64,000 nucleotides of DNA, taken from positions 172,344-236,343 of the forward strand of contig CAXAMN010000003.1 of NCBI GenBank assembly GCA_963970005.1, given 5' to 3'. The translations under genes were made by a program, and so were the position numbers. Each line of letters opens with the position of its first letter. The first letter of the stretch is position 1. The stretch comes from Durusdinium trenchii (Eukaryota > Sar > Dinophyceae > Suessiales > Symbiodiniaceae). Below the pieces are notes generated by a model, which was not told the origin of the DNA, ran no database searches, and saw only the letters and a list, made by a program, of their open reading frames with translations. This document shows positions 13,069-24,358 of the stretch, one piece after another.

Positions 13069-13155
13069 CTGCAAGGTCATGTTCAGCAAGTGTCTCAAGG
13101 CATCCTTCGACAAGGACCCCTGCGCCAAGATGTCGAACCGTGAGCTATCCCTCGA
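13069..13155 (-). CDS. candidate internal exon, unknown
   Basis: The frame RFDILAQGSLSKDALRHLLN, then MTLQ, ends at a TTGCAG|GTGTGG donor. The pattern resembles helical repeats but is too short to place in a family. Confidence 0.4.
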
Positions 13156-13784
13156 ACCGCAGCAAACATGCTTTCGTGGAGAGTGGCCCCCCATGTTTGG
13201 TATTCGGATTTGAATAGATTTCCTGGTCTTTCCAAAAAACCAAGCCATCCACCTAACCACGAGGACGTTGGAGAGAGCATGAGAGAGCACTTCCCACGCC
13301 GACCGTTGCTTTGGATCCACAGCTTGGACCTAAATGGTGGCCGATGAGTCGCGCTTGAGGGAGGCAAGGGGAATCAACATGTCGACATTGTTTGAACCCA
13401 TCTTCCTGTAGACCCTTCACTATGAAATCCCCATCCATACCCATCCACAAGTTTCACCAATCAATGGAATCTGAAGAGCTCTTACCCAAAATATCCCAAC
13501 ATGGTGAGTGAATGGTTGCATGATTGAAGCAACTTGTCCCCTTGGCCAAGTATGGCCCTTGTCTATTAAACCAGGTCAAAGACATTCAAACTGCCTCAAC
13601 CACATGCTCGCAGCCGCGCCATGACCGCAGCTGCTGGGTGAGCACCTCAAATGATGCAACATGCGACATGACTTCGGATGGATGTGAATCTGAAGAGATT
13701 TGCTTTTACTTCTCCAAGATTTGACGTAGACATGTTGAAATAGTGTTCCATCTCGATATGTTTTCCTTCTTTCACAAATCAACC

Positions 13785-13849
13785 GTCTACATTGACAATA
13801 GTCTACACTGGTCTACTATGGGGGGCTACTATTGTGGACATTTGTAGAC
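13785..13849. mobile_element. small inverted-repeat (MITE-like) element
   Basis: GTCTACATTGACAATAG at the left is mirrored imperfectly by CTATTGTGGACATTTGTAGAC's reverse complement at the right, around a GGGGGG core. The GTCTAC ends resemble the elements at 18514 and 19024. There is no coding capacity. Confidence 0.4.
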
Positions 13850-13912
13850 TAGTCTACTATCTTAGAAGCGTTTCATGGAGTTCCACCATGGGGGCTTCGA
13901 CTCCCTCCTCAC

Positions 13913-13968
13913 CGTGAAGCACAGGTTCTCGCCTTGTTCCACCAGGCTTCGGACTCGATGGGTTTTCG
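13913..13968 (-). CDS. candidate short exon, unknown
   Basis: 56 bases between an AATCAG acceptor and an ACG|GTGAGG donor encode KTHRVRSLVEQGENLCFT. The borders are good; no family is recognised. Confidence 0.35.
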
Positions 13969-14787
13969 CTGATTGTTTCGGGAGTTTTGCGGTGTCCGAA
14001 GCCCCCAAAGCTCCTGATGGATCTCATGAAGACGCCCTATCTGATAAGAAATGATGGAACATCTCACAACCTGCTTTGGTGAATCCAAGAACCATCTACC
14101 CAATTTAGGTATATAGATACATATCCCAATACATCCCATACCTTCCGCAAACATCCCCCAAAACAAGGCAGGTCTCACTGCGGGAGAAGATCGTGGACAA
14201 GCCAATCCACGAACGGTGCGGTCTTCTGCGCCCGTGTGGATGATCTTCGCATGGGTTCGACGAATGTAACGGGTTCGACGGTCAAGTGGCCTTCAAAACC
14301 CCCCTGTTCAACAAGCAAACATGATCATACATGATCTATGTTGATGCAATGTTCGGTGTCATTTCCACACGCAGCAAGTCCAGTCGACCAATCAAGGTCA
14401 CAAGCAGAACGCTGCCCCATGAGCCCATCATTGCATCCGACGTCGGCCTCCAGTGGCAGCTCACCCATGAGCAAATCCTCGTGGAAGTTGATTGCAGGGT
14501 TGGCTGCCATACAGTGGATGCTAACAGCAACACCAAATAATCCAGAATGGGGCGAACATTCTCATCGCGACCTGGTTGTCACCCTGCATGCCCTGCATCC
14601 ACAATGGACAACATATGACAACATGCACATCCTAGAAACGTTCACCCGACGTCATGTCGAGCCATTCCTAAAGTCGCAAGAAAGATCGAACCGAGCTGAA
14701 GTTCCGGTTTTTTCGCATTTTGCACGTCACTTTCATCGCACGATCCCGATCACCCTCGTCTCGAGGCAGACTCGACACGTTCCCCAC

Positions 14788-14859
14788 CTGAAGGGCATCC
14801 AACGAGCCACGCAAGGGACTTCTGGAAGCCTGGCCAAGCAACGGAGCAGCGGCGCGCAT
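14788..14859 (-). CDS. candidate first exon, unknown
   Basis: ATG at 14859 starts MRAAAPLLGQASRSPLRGSL, then DALQ, up to a CTTCAG|GTGGGG donor. The Ala/Arg/Ser-rich start could be a transit peptide, but this is inference from composition alone. Confidence 0.3.
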
Positions 14860-15080
14860 TAAGCGGCGGTAAAACAGCAATCGTCTACCACAAGGCATGG
14901 AAGCAATGTGTCACCTGAATGTCTCCGGTCTCCTCTGTTTCCCTCAAACAAATGACCACGCATGTTCATGAATTTCTTTCACTGGTCTCTCCACGTAGTT
15001 TGCCTATCATTCTAAGAACACTCTACCGACCTTTCAGGCCACGTTTTGATTCCACAAAGCGGTCACTTCTTCTTAAGCAC

Positions 15081-15131
15081 CTGGGCGGCCAGCACCCCTT
15101 GCACCTCAGCAGTCCGAGTGAGGAAGCCCTG
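15081..15131 (-). CDS. candidate short exon, unknown
   Basis: The frame QGFLTRTAEVQGVLAAQ ends at a GCCCAG|GTGCTT donor. Very short and unassigned. Confidence 0.25.
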
Positions 15132-15605
15132 TGATGAACTAACGCAAGACGTTGCTCATGGATCATACATGATCATACATTTTGTTTGAAATAGGGCTAA
15201 GGGCTAGTCGAGTATGTCATTAGAGTTCATTAGGTTTGCATATTGCAACAAACATGTACAAATGTGATATAGTTCATCTCAATGCATGGCTATCTCCACA
15301 TGCTTCATTCCAACTGATTGGCATCCTTTTGCTTTTCTGTCCCACTCAAAAAGTTCCTTGATGTTCCTTGGCTTTCCAACAATATAATATTTGATAATAT
15401 TTGCCTTGAATGGGTGGTTCCTCCAACCTCTTCCGAGCTGTCCCATCTCTCTAAGTAACCCTTCATCTCCCCCCCAGCCCCCCCCCCACCCCCCTGGCAG
15501 GGCTTCAAGCTCACATCGTTCGAACGCTCAAGTCAGTCACCCACGTTCCCCTCACCCGTCCTCTCCGCCGTGCCAAGCCTCGACACTCCCGACGACCCAC
15601 CCCAC

Positions 15606-15735
15606 GGCTCACCACGGTTGGGGCCGAGTCGCTGGCGAGGCAACATCATCGCCCTGGTCCATCGCGGCCGGGAGTGAGCGCGGCGGGGAGGACGTCCTCG
15701 CCCCGCGCGGCACCGTGAGCTCTGAGCCAAGGCAA
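15606..15735 (-). CDS. candidate exon, unknown
   Basis: A GGCTCAG acceptor precedes a GC-rich block open in two frames, the better one reading ELTVPRGARTSSPPRSLPAA, then MDQGDDVASPATR. It is probably disordered if coding. Family unknown. Confidence 0.25.
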
Positions 15736-16073
15736 TGAAGTCCCGCCTGGTCCAATTTTCTTCTGAGATCAACACCAGGATCATATTCTATCAGGAGTTG
15801 TTTTGACCAAGATGTTGAAGAGGGCACCTGTTCCGGCCCCTTTCGGGGTGCTGTCTGCTGTGACTTTCATGTCGATTGATCACATCAGCTCAAAACTACT
15901 AATCAATTCGATCATATTAGATCTAATGAGTGCATAGGAGTGCTATTGACTGCTGCCACATGCTGCCCTAATACACCTGTTCCTTTCGTTCATCGTGACC
16001 CTCCCTCCGCCACACGGGAGGCTCGTCCGCCCCGAGTGCTTTTCCGACGCTGGGCGGCTCGCGCGGCCCCTTT

Positions 16074-16790
16074 TCAGCTCTCCAGGTGCCGCAGATGCTG
16101 ATCGATCACCTCGAAGGCTCGCACTGCAGCTTGGAACCTGGGCGTGTCAGACTCGGCCAGTTGCCGTGGCCGGCTCCTGCCCGGTGACACATGACACATC
16201 GGATGGGTCTCGGATGACATCGGATGGATCTTCTGTGGCGTGATCTTCTCCTTGTAGGAGGCCTCTTGGCGGCTAGCATACTTGGAGATTCCAAACCAGT
16301 TGGTCAAACCAAAGCATCATATGTTCCTTCACAGTTGACCATGTATGTGATTCCTTGATTAACTCTAAAGCATCTAAGCACCAATTGGTCCAACCCCGTC
16401 GATCCACACCGAAGCTCCTGCTATCAAGCCACTGGGCAGTCCACTCCGCTGCGGCTTCTTCTTCCAATCCTCCGAACGATCTGACCACTCCGACCAACTT
16501 GATCGTACCACTCTGAGAGTAAGCACCATTCCCAACATTCCCAACATTCCCAGACTCCAAGCTCCACCTTGAGAACCATCTCATTCAAAATCTTAACATC
16601 ACCCCAATGGATGGGCCAATCGATCCCGCTGTTTCAGGCCATTCCCGATTCGCCAGGCCGACCGACCGTCCCTCTGGCCTTCGGGCTGTTTGTCGGGGTG
16701 GCACTTGAGGCACCGCTGGCGCCAGGCCTTCCGCAGCTCATTGAAGTGCTCACCAGTCTCCCGGAAGCCGCTCAGCCACTCCGGGGGCGC
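16074..16790 (-). CDS. J-domain exons (C-terminus of the ankyrin-J gene)
   Basis: Exon 16790-16671 is 40 codons and contains HFNELRKAWRQRCLKCHPDK, the helix II plus HPD loop of a DnaJ-type J domain. Exon 16151-16074 gives TPRFQAAVRAFEVI, a good helix III, and ends RHLES plus stop. The upstream exon supplies SLEEAFQVLE, the start of the fold. The acceptors are GAG, the donor at 16671 is GA, and the phase is 0 at both joins. The HPD triad needed to activate Hsp70 is intact. Between these two exons a 16273-16584 minus frame (GGLEEEAAAEWTAQW) is also open; it could be an alternative exon, but the J domain joins well without it. Confidence 0.6.
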
Positions 16791-19700
16791 CTCGCTGGTG
16801 TATTTTCACACACGGCGAAGTGGAGGGTAGGACTAGGAAGATGGGTAGGAAGTGGTAGGGGTTGAGATATGTTGAGATAGATTAAGTATTTTGGAATGTT
16901 TTGACCTGATGCTGCATGCTACATTAGAGTTGAAGAATGCGCGTGTCGAAGCGGCGTATTTGAGAAATCAAACTCGAACAAACCTTCAAGCAGCAACTAT
17001 TGACCTAACACACTTGGAGGTACTCATCTCTTCCACCCACCGACATTCTTAAGAACCTCCTTTGCACCTATTTCTTTTTCACCCTCGCACCAAACATCCC
17101 AAACACACACACACAAACACACAAACAAGCGGTTGAGTGACCACCTCCGTCCCGCTCCACCCGGCGTTTGGCGCCTCTAGCACTTGGAAGGCTTCCTCCA
17201 GCGAGAGCTGCGGCCCGCTGCGGTGCAGCCTCGCGCGGCGCGCCTCCGCGTCACGGAAGAGCTTCCCCGTCTGCAGCGGCCGGGAGTGAGCTCTCTGGAG
17301 GTGTGGAGAGTGAAGGGATGCGCAGGTGGATGGGTTGAGGGGGGGAGCAGTGTGGGCTGAAGAACCATGAGCCATCTGAAGAGAGTTAGTTGAGTCTGGC
17401 CTCGGGTGGTCTTTTGGAATGACATGGCACAAACTTTGGGGATGTTAGTTGGAGTAAAGAAGCAAACTCAATCATAGATAGACAAACAGCTTCTTGCCAG
17501 TTGCGCCAGTGAGACCTACTTGGTTGGTTCCAGTTTAGTATGGATTCTGAAAGCACAAACCTCTGAGACCCTCCAATTCGTGCCATTTGTGCTGCCCCTT
17601 CGCCATGGCTCTCCTTTGGTCAAAACATGTCAAAACCAACCGTCACAGCCTGCGGTCACAAACCCCTGAAGGCCCAAAAACATCACAGAACCACTCGTGA
17701 AGTCCCTTCGTTACTGTTACCCCACCCTTTCAAGTCTCCTTGGAGTCCCTCCCCATCCAGTTTGAGACTCCGTCCCCAATAAAAGGAGACCAGACCACAG
17801 CGCGGGTCCACCTCTCCGAACCGCCCGTTCGCTCGGTCCCCGAGCTCGTCCCGGTCCACCCGGTCATCGGCCGAGGCACATCGATCCTGGGGGCGGCCTG
17901 GTTCGAGAGCTTATCACCTTCCATCAGCGAATACCTCCGACGTTCTTCGGCCGGGGCCCCGGTGAGAAACTCAGGGTGGACAGCAGCGGTCGTGTTGAGG
18001 TACAGTAGCAGCTCGGAAACTGAAGGGATCAAGTCCTGAATGAGATCATAATATGACATCTCCTAGTTCCTGCATAAATCCGTGAAGTTTTTGTTGCTAG
18101 AAGGCATTCATCTTGCTCTCTTTCTTGCACTTGCAAAAGGGAAAGGACACTTCCAACAGTGTTACTGGTCACCACCGGTGATGGTCACCGTCGCCCCTCC
18201 CTCCGCCCCGAAGCGGGCTCGGCGCACAAGAACTCCGCCGTCTCCATATCCCGCGCCTCGCGAACTCGTCGGTCCGGGAAGCTGCGAAGCAAAACGGGTG
18301 CCGGACCATCGCAGGGTTTTGCTTCCGGGTTTTTGGGCTTCCGGATGTTTGGTTAGATTCGGTTAGATACGACTATTTTTTCCTTGTTCCAGGCCCAGGC
18401 ATTGAATGTCAATGATGGTCAATGGCATCCTGAAACAAAGCAACAAACCACTGCAGTTTTCACAGAGCTTGGCTTTGCACCCTGCAGCTGAATGATGCAC
18501 AACTAACAATCCATGTCGACACTTGATCAATAGGACCCCCCCTGAAGAGCTTTTACAATCCAATTGGGATATGGGGCGGCTATTGATCAACAGTCTACAT
18601 TCTGTTCAAGAAAAAGCCTTCTTCATCCTTTCGTTTGGGGTCATGTCACACACCGAACCGCCTTGCCCTCCGATGTCATGTCTGTCGCCCAAGGGACATA
18701 GTCCAGCGCGGTGTAGCCGGAACCGTTCATTTGCCAGGGGTCTGCCCCCATGTCGATGAGCGTGTGCAATGCCTCAAGATGACGAGTTCAACACATGCTA
18801 GGAATAAACATCAAGAACCCGGGGCTGTTGCTATTACAGTATATACATCAACAAATAGGTTGGGTTGACTCCTTTTTAGAACATTTGTTCGGTTCCATTT
18901 GGTTCTTTTCTTTGTGTTTTTATTGCTACAACACAGGCCAAACATGGTCAAAGGACATCAATTGTGTTGGGATCTTGCTCCTGCAAAAGCACATCATCAA
19001 TGAGGTGAACGACCACAGTTTAATGTAGACGCTTGATTAATCAACCCCCCATATGAAGAAGATGTCCAATTCAAATGGTTGGATTTACTAATCAAGAGTC
19101 TACATTCGGCATGTTTAATGATTAGTCTTCTGCCACCGGAGCGCCCAAATGTGCCCGCTGTCGGCGGCCGCCATCAGCGGTGTGGTCTGCCAACACATGG
19201 CGCCCACGTCCGCCGCGGCCTCCACGAGCGCGGTGACCACGTCGCCGTTGCCCGCACCTGGCGACGAGAATGTGGTTTCAAAGGTTCGATGGCACTGGCA
19301 CCCCGTTCGATGTCTTGGACAGATGGGGGGTCCATGTTTCAACCAAACTTGGGGTCTGCCATTGAACCTCTGATGACCCATTGTAAACAGAACATCCAGG
19401 ATCATCCATTGGGTCACATGGACGTGATTCATGTTTATCCTACTTAGACATTCTCCAAGCAGGACACCCAGGACGGATGGTTCACGTGAATCATTCAGTC
19501 TGGCGATGTGGTTGTGAGGATCTAGGAATGGCATCAACTTGTAACTTGGCAAAGGCACCAGTCCAGCTTCGTTTAGGTATCTCGCTGCAAATGACTTAGC
19601 TAGCATGATTTGTTAAGCCATGTTAAGCCCAAAAACACTTGACCGCAATGCCCAGAACACCAACACCAAGGGCCATGTTGCCCACAACACCTGGCCGCAA

Positions 19701-22225
19701 CGAGAGGACACTGGCCGCCTGTGCCTTACCAGCACCGCGCACCGCTCGACAAAGATCATAATCATCGCGCCTTCGTTGACGCAGGCCAACTGCAGGGGGT
19801 TCATCAAATCGGCATTCTTTCCTCAGAGGGCAAACGGGGTGAAACCGGAAGCCTCAAGAAACCCATGAACAAAAGAACGAAGAGCTAGCTGGACATGCGT
19901 TCCATTCGGACAACTTTTTGTTTCACAAACGCTGGTGAGATTCCTGTGACCTCTGCAGCATGTGCGATGAGCTCCTTCACAATGAGGCAGCGACCCAAAA
20001 ACGCGGCATCCATCAGGGGAGTGTTCTTCTGATGGTCCAGCTGATTCACTAGCCTCACGAAGGCGCCACCGTTCTGTGCTTTTCGAGCCCGGCCCAGGTC
20101 GGCTCGCTGGACACCGTGCGTTTCGTGCGGGTTCAGCTTCGGAAGATGTGGACACCGAGAAATCGACTGCCATTGACGTCTGTCACCCATGTGCGTTCGT
20201 CTCATTCGCATCAACAACAACATTGAACACGTTGCAGTACTTGCATCATCTAGTGAACTCTAGTGAATACATTTTGCAGAATGCCAGGGAAAAAGAGAAA
20301 ACAGTTTCCAACGATTCTCACTTTGCATCATGTTCAACGTATGCCGCCTGCATGCCTACCTGTGCCAAAAGGTTTTTGTGCCAGCCGGTGTTTCCAGCCT
20401 TCTTCAGCCTTGCACAAACACAAGATCATCGAACATGTCTTCCCCAAGCCAGAGATGATTTCCTCAAGCGTACCCTACACCCCGACCAAACGCCGAGTGG
20501 CAGAACAAAAACAAGCAAACACACTGTAAACAGACATGTCATGACATTGACATGTCCACCTTTTTCCTGCCCCAACCACCGTCACCTGAGAGCCTCCCCC
20601 CCCCAAGCACAACCGTCACCTCCACCCCACCACCCGACGTCGGACCCTGGATCCGCTTCCATCATCGCCCGGCAAAGCCGTAGATCGCCACGGCTGGCGG
20701 CCACGTGCAAGGGCGAGCGTCCTGCGATTCGTGTCGGGTTTCGGCCGAGGGTGTAGGGGTACGGCGTGAGAGGCGGCGTGCGAGACGTTTCGGTGTGTCA
20801 GTCCGAACGCAGGTGGTTTTTTGTGTTGATTTTTTTTCGGAGATGGCGTGACATGATAAAAGGTGGACTTCGGAGACGGCATAGCATTCGTAGCATCATG
20901 GCAAAATGCCATGTGTCTGTGGCTCAACACTGCGAACAAACTCTATTCATTACGTCACTACGTCTGATTACGAATGTAGAGTCAACACATGGCAAAACTA
21001 GAAACCCAGAAGCATCCCACACACCCTCCATCACATTCACCTGCCCTCTCTTCCCTTTCATTCCGTTCACCCAAGAAGAAGACCGTTCACCCCACCTCGT
21101 TCCGTCCTCGCTCGTCGCGCGCGGCGAGGATCCCCACGTTGCTGCGCTCTGCCAAGCTGTCTGCCACGTCGGTGAGCTCTTCCGGGTCGACGTCGGGGTC
21201 CTTCCTCGAGGGGCCGCCGGGACGTGGGCGAAAGGAACCGGGAACGGGTGGCAGAATGAGGAAGGACGCAACGTTCGGAGCAAAGGGCATCGTTACGAAC
21301 GGAGCGTTTGGACGCTACGATCGGGGCTCCTGGCCTTACTACTAAGAGCAAGAAGCTATTATAAGAACCAAGAAATCGAAGCTATTAGAAACAAGAAATC
21401 GCCAGCGCGTAGGACTTTTCTGGGAGCTCTCAAGTACAACTATCTCACCGCGATCGCGAGCGGTCCGGTTGTGCGGACGGGGCCGCCTGGTGCTTCAAGC
21501 CTTGGAGAAACAAGCGCTGCACTTCCCTGTATCCGACACTGTATCCATTCTCGGCGGCAACCTCCAAGGCGGTTTCCCCGTTTTCATTTTGTGCGTCCTG
21601 GTCAGCTCCAGCCTCGAGCAACACTCGCACGACTTGCGTGTGGCCACCCTGAGCTGCAACCATCAAGGTGGTTGTCCCGTCGTGAGTTGCTGTGTTGAGG
21701 TCAGCTCTAGCCTCGAGCAACACCCGCACCACTTCCAAGTGNNNNNNNNNNCATCAAGGCGGTTGTCCCTTCGTGACTTGCTGTGTTGAGGTCAGCTCTA
21801 GCCTCGAGCAACAAACGCACTACTTCCAAGTGGCCATTGCTAGTTGCAGCCATCAAGGCGGTTGCGCCGCCTTGGTCAATGTCTGCACATGTCCCATTAG
21901 GATTCAGTGGTTTCTGAAGCAACCTTGTAACTTCGACAACTTGATTGTTCTCACACGCAAGGTATAGTGCCTGCCAATTGGTTTCCTCAGGCGCACAGTA
22001 ATCCAAGACTACTAACTGCAAACTTGGTAGTGGTCTGACAGGCGTATCATCGTGCAACTCACCCACCTCTTCACTCAAGAGTCTTTGTCGAAACCACGAG
22101 AACCCAACTCGATCCGCCAGGAGCATCTTCAGATCCCTAACAGAACGTCCATTCTCCACCATGTAGGCCAATTCCTCCTCATGAAACTTTGTGAGAGTGG
22201 CACCTGCAACCGTTATAATTTCCAT
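16074..22225 (-). CDS. ankyrin-repeat protein with C-terminal J domain (gene model)
   Basis: I read twelve exons: 22225-21449, 21204-21107, 20721-20639, 20106-19951, 19816-19741, 19257-19145, 18772-18662, 18281-18189, 17886-17812, 17270-17175, 16790-16671 and 16151-16074. Phases match at every junction. Several introns start with GC (after 19741, 19145, 18662, 17175) or GA (after 21107, 16671). The order is a globular N-terminus, an ankyrin array, more ankyrin repeats, a linker and a J domain with HPDK, ending at TGA 16076-16074. Ankyrin repeats bind protein partners and J domains stimulate Hsp70, so a co-chaperone with a client-binding arm is a reasonable inference. The joins 21449 to 21204 and 18662 to 18281 are the weakest. 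The alternative is two or three adjacent genes: ATG at 21290 could start a separate one, and the first exon could end at its own TGA at 21445. Confidence 0.6.
17175..18281 (-). CDS. linker exons between ankyrin and J regions
   Basis: Three phase-0 exons. 18281-18189 (31 codons, Gly/Arg-rich) has a CGCAG acceptor and an ACG|GTGACC donor; a second frame is also open here, so its frame is uncertain. 17886-17812 has exactly 25 codons, DRCASADDRVDRDELGDRAN and so on, between CCCAG and GAG|GTGGAC. 17270-17175 has 32 codons, TGKLFRDAEARRARLHRSGP and then QLSLEEAFQVLE, between TGCAG and a GC donor. The last one runs straight into the J domain. The others are placed by phase and spacing only. Confidence 0.45.
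18514..18599. mobile_element. MITE copy 1
   Basis: 86 bases with 20-base terminal inverted repeats: TGTCGACACTTGATCAATAG at the left and the reverse complement of TGTAGACTGTTGATCAATAG at the right, 3 mismatches. A CCCCCC run follows the left arm. It lies in an ankyrin-J gene intron and matches the copy at 19024-19104. Confidence 0.6.
18662..21204 (-). CDS. second ankyrin-repeat block
   Basis: Six exons encode successive ankyrin units: NVGILAARDERG joined to RSPLHVAASRGDLRLCRAMM (21204-21107 and 20721-20639), NQLDHQKNTPLMDAAFLGRC (20106-19951), NADLMNPLQLACVNEGAM (19816-19741), GDVVTALVEAAADVGAMC (19257-19145) and ALHTLIDMGADPWQMNGSGY (18772-18662). Each carries TPLH- or GADP-type ankyrin signatures. 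Exon lengths fit the codon counts exactly with the chosen borders, and two borders use GC donors and one GA. The units are divergent, unlike the near-identical repeats of the upstream exon. Confidence 0.6.
19024..19104. mobile_element. MITE copy 2
   Basis: 81 bases with arms TGTAGACGCTTGATTAATCA and the reverse complement of TGTAGACTCTTGATTAGTAA. It has the same architecture and CCCCCC motif as 18514-18599. It lies in the next intron of the same gene, just 41 bases from an exon. Confidence 0.6.
21449..22225 (-). CDS. first exon: globular N-terminus and ankyrin array
   Basis: ATG at 22225 begins MEIITVAGATLTKFHEEELA, then a segment with GRSVRDLKMLLADRVG and RFRQRLL-like text (WFRQRLLSEEVGELHDD), a ubiquitin-like-looking N-terminal region common in dinoflagellate ankyrin proteins (from memory). 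Then come ankyrin repeats: GGATALMAATSNGHLEVVRL, LLEARADLNTASHEGTTALM, a 10-N gap, then LLEARADLNTATHDGTTTLM and LLEAGADQDAQNENGETALE. The frames before and after the gap differ, as expected for a gap of arbitrary size. The frame meets TGA at 21445, but a good donor (CG|GTGAGATA) sits just before it, so the gene probably continues. Confidence 0.7.
21742..21751. other. assembly gap (10 N) in ankyrin array
   Basis: Ten N bases interrupt near-identical ankyrin units of about 99 bases. The number of missing repeat units is unknown. Confidence 0.95.
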
Positions 22226-22318
22226 TGCCCCAACCCTAGAGGAAATTGTTGATCCAATATGGCTAAAACTCGCACTTTGATATGGAAGCGCACGAAACAT
22301 CACGACTCTCCCACCCTC

Positions 22319-22337
22319 AACACACACACACACACAC
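22319..22337. repeat. (CA)n microsatellite
   Basis: Uninterrupted ACACAC repeats just upstream of the ankyrin first exon. Confidence 0.8.
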
Positions 22338-22419
22338 TTAAGATATTCGGACACTGATGCGGTTTGCCACACGCCAAACTAGGTAAACAATTGCCTGAGT
22401 AAAACGGCACTGGTAGGTT

Positions 22420-22800
22420 AGAGGCCATCGTTCGAAAGTTGCAGGCCATCGCCCAAGTGTGGAGGCCATCGCTAGTAGGTTATGCGCGCAATCACAAAGC
22501 TACACCAAGCAACAAGGTTGGAGGTCATCGCTAATGGGTTGGAGGCCATAGCACCAGGTTGGGGGGCCAGCGCTACTAGTCTACAAGACACGAACTGAAA
22601 GCAGCATCAAACAACAAGGTTGGAGGTCATCGCTAGGCCATCGCACCAGGTTGGAGGCCAGCACTACTAGTTTACAAGACACAAACTACAAGACACAAAC
22701 TCAAAACACCGCATCAAGCAACAAGGTTGGAGGTCATCATTAGTACGTTAGAGGCCATGGCACCAGGTTGGAGGCCAACATTACCAGTTTACAAGTAGGT
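22420..22800. repeat. degenerate tandem repeat, about 105-bp unit
   Basis: Units begin AACAAGGTTGGAGGTCATCG near 22509, 22612 and 22719 and contain further GGTTGGAGGCCA and ACTAGTTTACAAG motifs. Shorter partial units precede them. It is non-coding in all frames. Confidence 0.7.
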
Positions 22801-24350
22801 AGAAGTAGGGTAAAAGAAGGAAGGGAACCGACAGACAAGTCTGCCGACGAACCCTTCCTCCGTTACCCCCTAGATTAGAGCAGGTACGTGGGAGTGGCCA
22901 AGTCCCACATCCCGCGATATCACCCAGCTTCGTTGGTCAAGGTTGGTGATATCGCGCCTTGACCCCCCTGCTGAAATAAAGAAAACATTCGAAGGAATCC
23001 CTGTGGCTGCAAGGGTTACACACACACACGCCTCCCATGAGGGGAGGCTCAATGAATGTGCACAAGTGCACGCAAGAGGGACAAAAAATGAAGACATGAG
23101 AAGAAGACAAGACAAAACGTACCGAGGTATGTGATTGCGATGGAGGGGAAACCAAGTGCACAAGGACAACCGATCCACCCCAGCAAGTGTTTTGTTGCAG
23201 CAGAGGTGGGAGCACCATCGTTTACAACATCAGCGGCGTTGCTTATGTCGCACCCGCAGAGGCAGTCACTCCACGAAACGTGACGCCGCGGCGGGGCCCA
23301 ACACCGCAAGTGGCAAAAACCACCGCCATGGATGAGCCAACTTCAATGATGGGGGTGCTTGAACGTGACATGTGCGGCCATTGGGTTGAAGGAGGGCGCT
23401 GCAAGCGCGCCAGCGCTCGCAGCGCCGCCAAGCTATTGGTGGACCACACACAACCCCACTTGGACAACCCAATCGGTGGTGGAGGCGGAGCCACCTACCA
23501 CTGCGGCACCAGCAGCGGCGGCGGCAGCAACAGCGCCCAGTGAGGCTCGCCAGGTATCTGGGATGAAATCACAAGCTAGCTTCGCTCACGCCCCAGGGCC
23601 AACGGCAGATCAGGACCACAAGCAGGATTGGTCTGCCTATTGGCCAACCAGACGCAGGCAGGAATGACTAGCCACCGCCGGAACAGCAGGCGGGGTCCGC
23701 AGCATCATATTGGTCGTCTCACTGGTACAGCAACGATGGGCACGAGTGAGACGCGAATGGTATGGCTAAGAAGTGAGCTCCCACAGACCGTGGTCGGTCC
23801 TTCGGTGGCCCATTCGTAGAGTGAGTCGTCGATGCGAGACCATATGTGTTGGCCAGAGAAGAAGCCATGAGAATGGGCACAATGCAAGAGGGAGGTATCC
23901 AGGATGTGGCAAAATGGCTGCGCTGCTTGAGTGGTGAGATGGGTAATAGGCGAAATCAACAAGGCTCAATGCAGGTCAGTGACAATCAAATATTGGTGAC
24001 ACACAGCTTTCTTGGAAAGAAAGTTGTATAGAATGAATGCATGCAAGATTGCAAAGATGATCGTGCTGGCTGGTACTATGTGCAAATTGCATGAGCTGAA
24101 GAGGTGAGGAGGAGTGCTACTACGCTCTGAGCCATGCGCCTGAATTAATTACGCGGCTGGCGTTCTCGGCATCTATGTTCTTCCACCCCGGCGTGCTATA
24201 GAGGGATTGACTTGAATTCTCTGGCCAGCCATGCATGTGAATAAAAACACAGCGATGGGGGAGAGGACGGGCTCAAAAGAAGCAAACGCGCGCTTTTTAT
24301 CTGAAAGAATCCGGAGGGCTCGGTGAACATTGCCAAGCAATTCCCATAAT
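22801..24350. other. no gene recognised
   Basis: A plus-strand frame at 23187-23543 (with CGHWVEGGRCKR) and its antisense are open but lack borders, family signature or support. The rest shows nothing I can call. Confidence 0.35.
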
Positions 24351-24358
24351 TCCCCGGA

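Noticed and set aside
16273-16584. Extra exon in the J-domain intron (GGLEEEAAAEWTAQW)
   Set aside because: Not included in the model because the J domain joins correctly without it; kept as a possible alternative exon only.
20076-20756. 226-codon plus-strand open frame
   Set aside because: Antisense to two ankyrin exons with matching phases; no family signature of its own.
20766-21698. 310-codon plus-strand open frame
   Set aside because: It is antisense to the ankyrin exons, which have clear family motifs on the minus strand; the plus frame has none.
23187-23543. Plus-strand CCCH zinc-finger exon (CGHWVEGGRCKR)
   Set aside because: The required second half of a CCCH finger (Cys and His after CKR) is absent and no splice borders support it.
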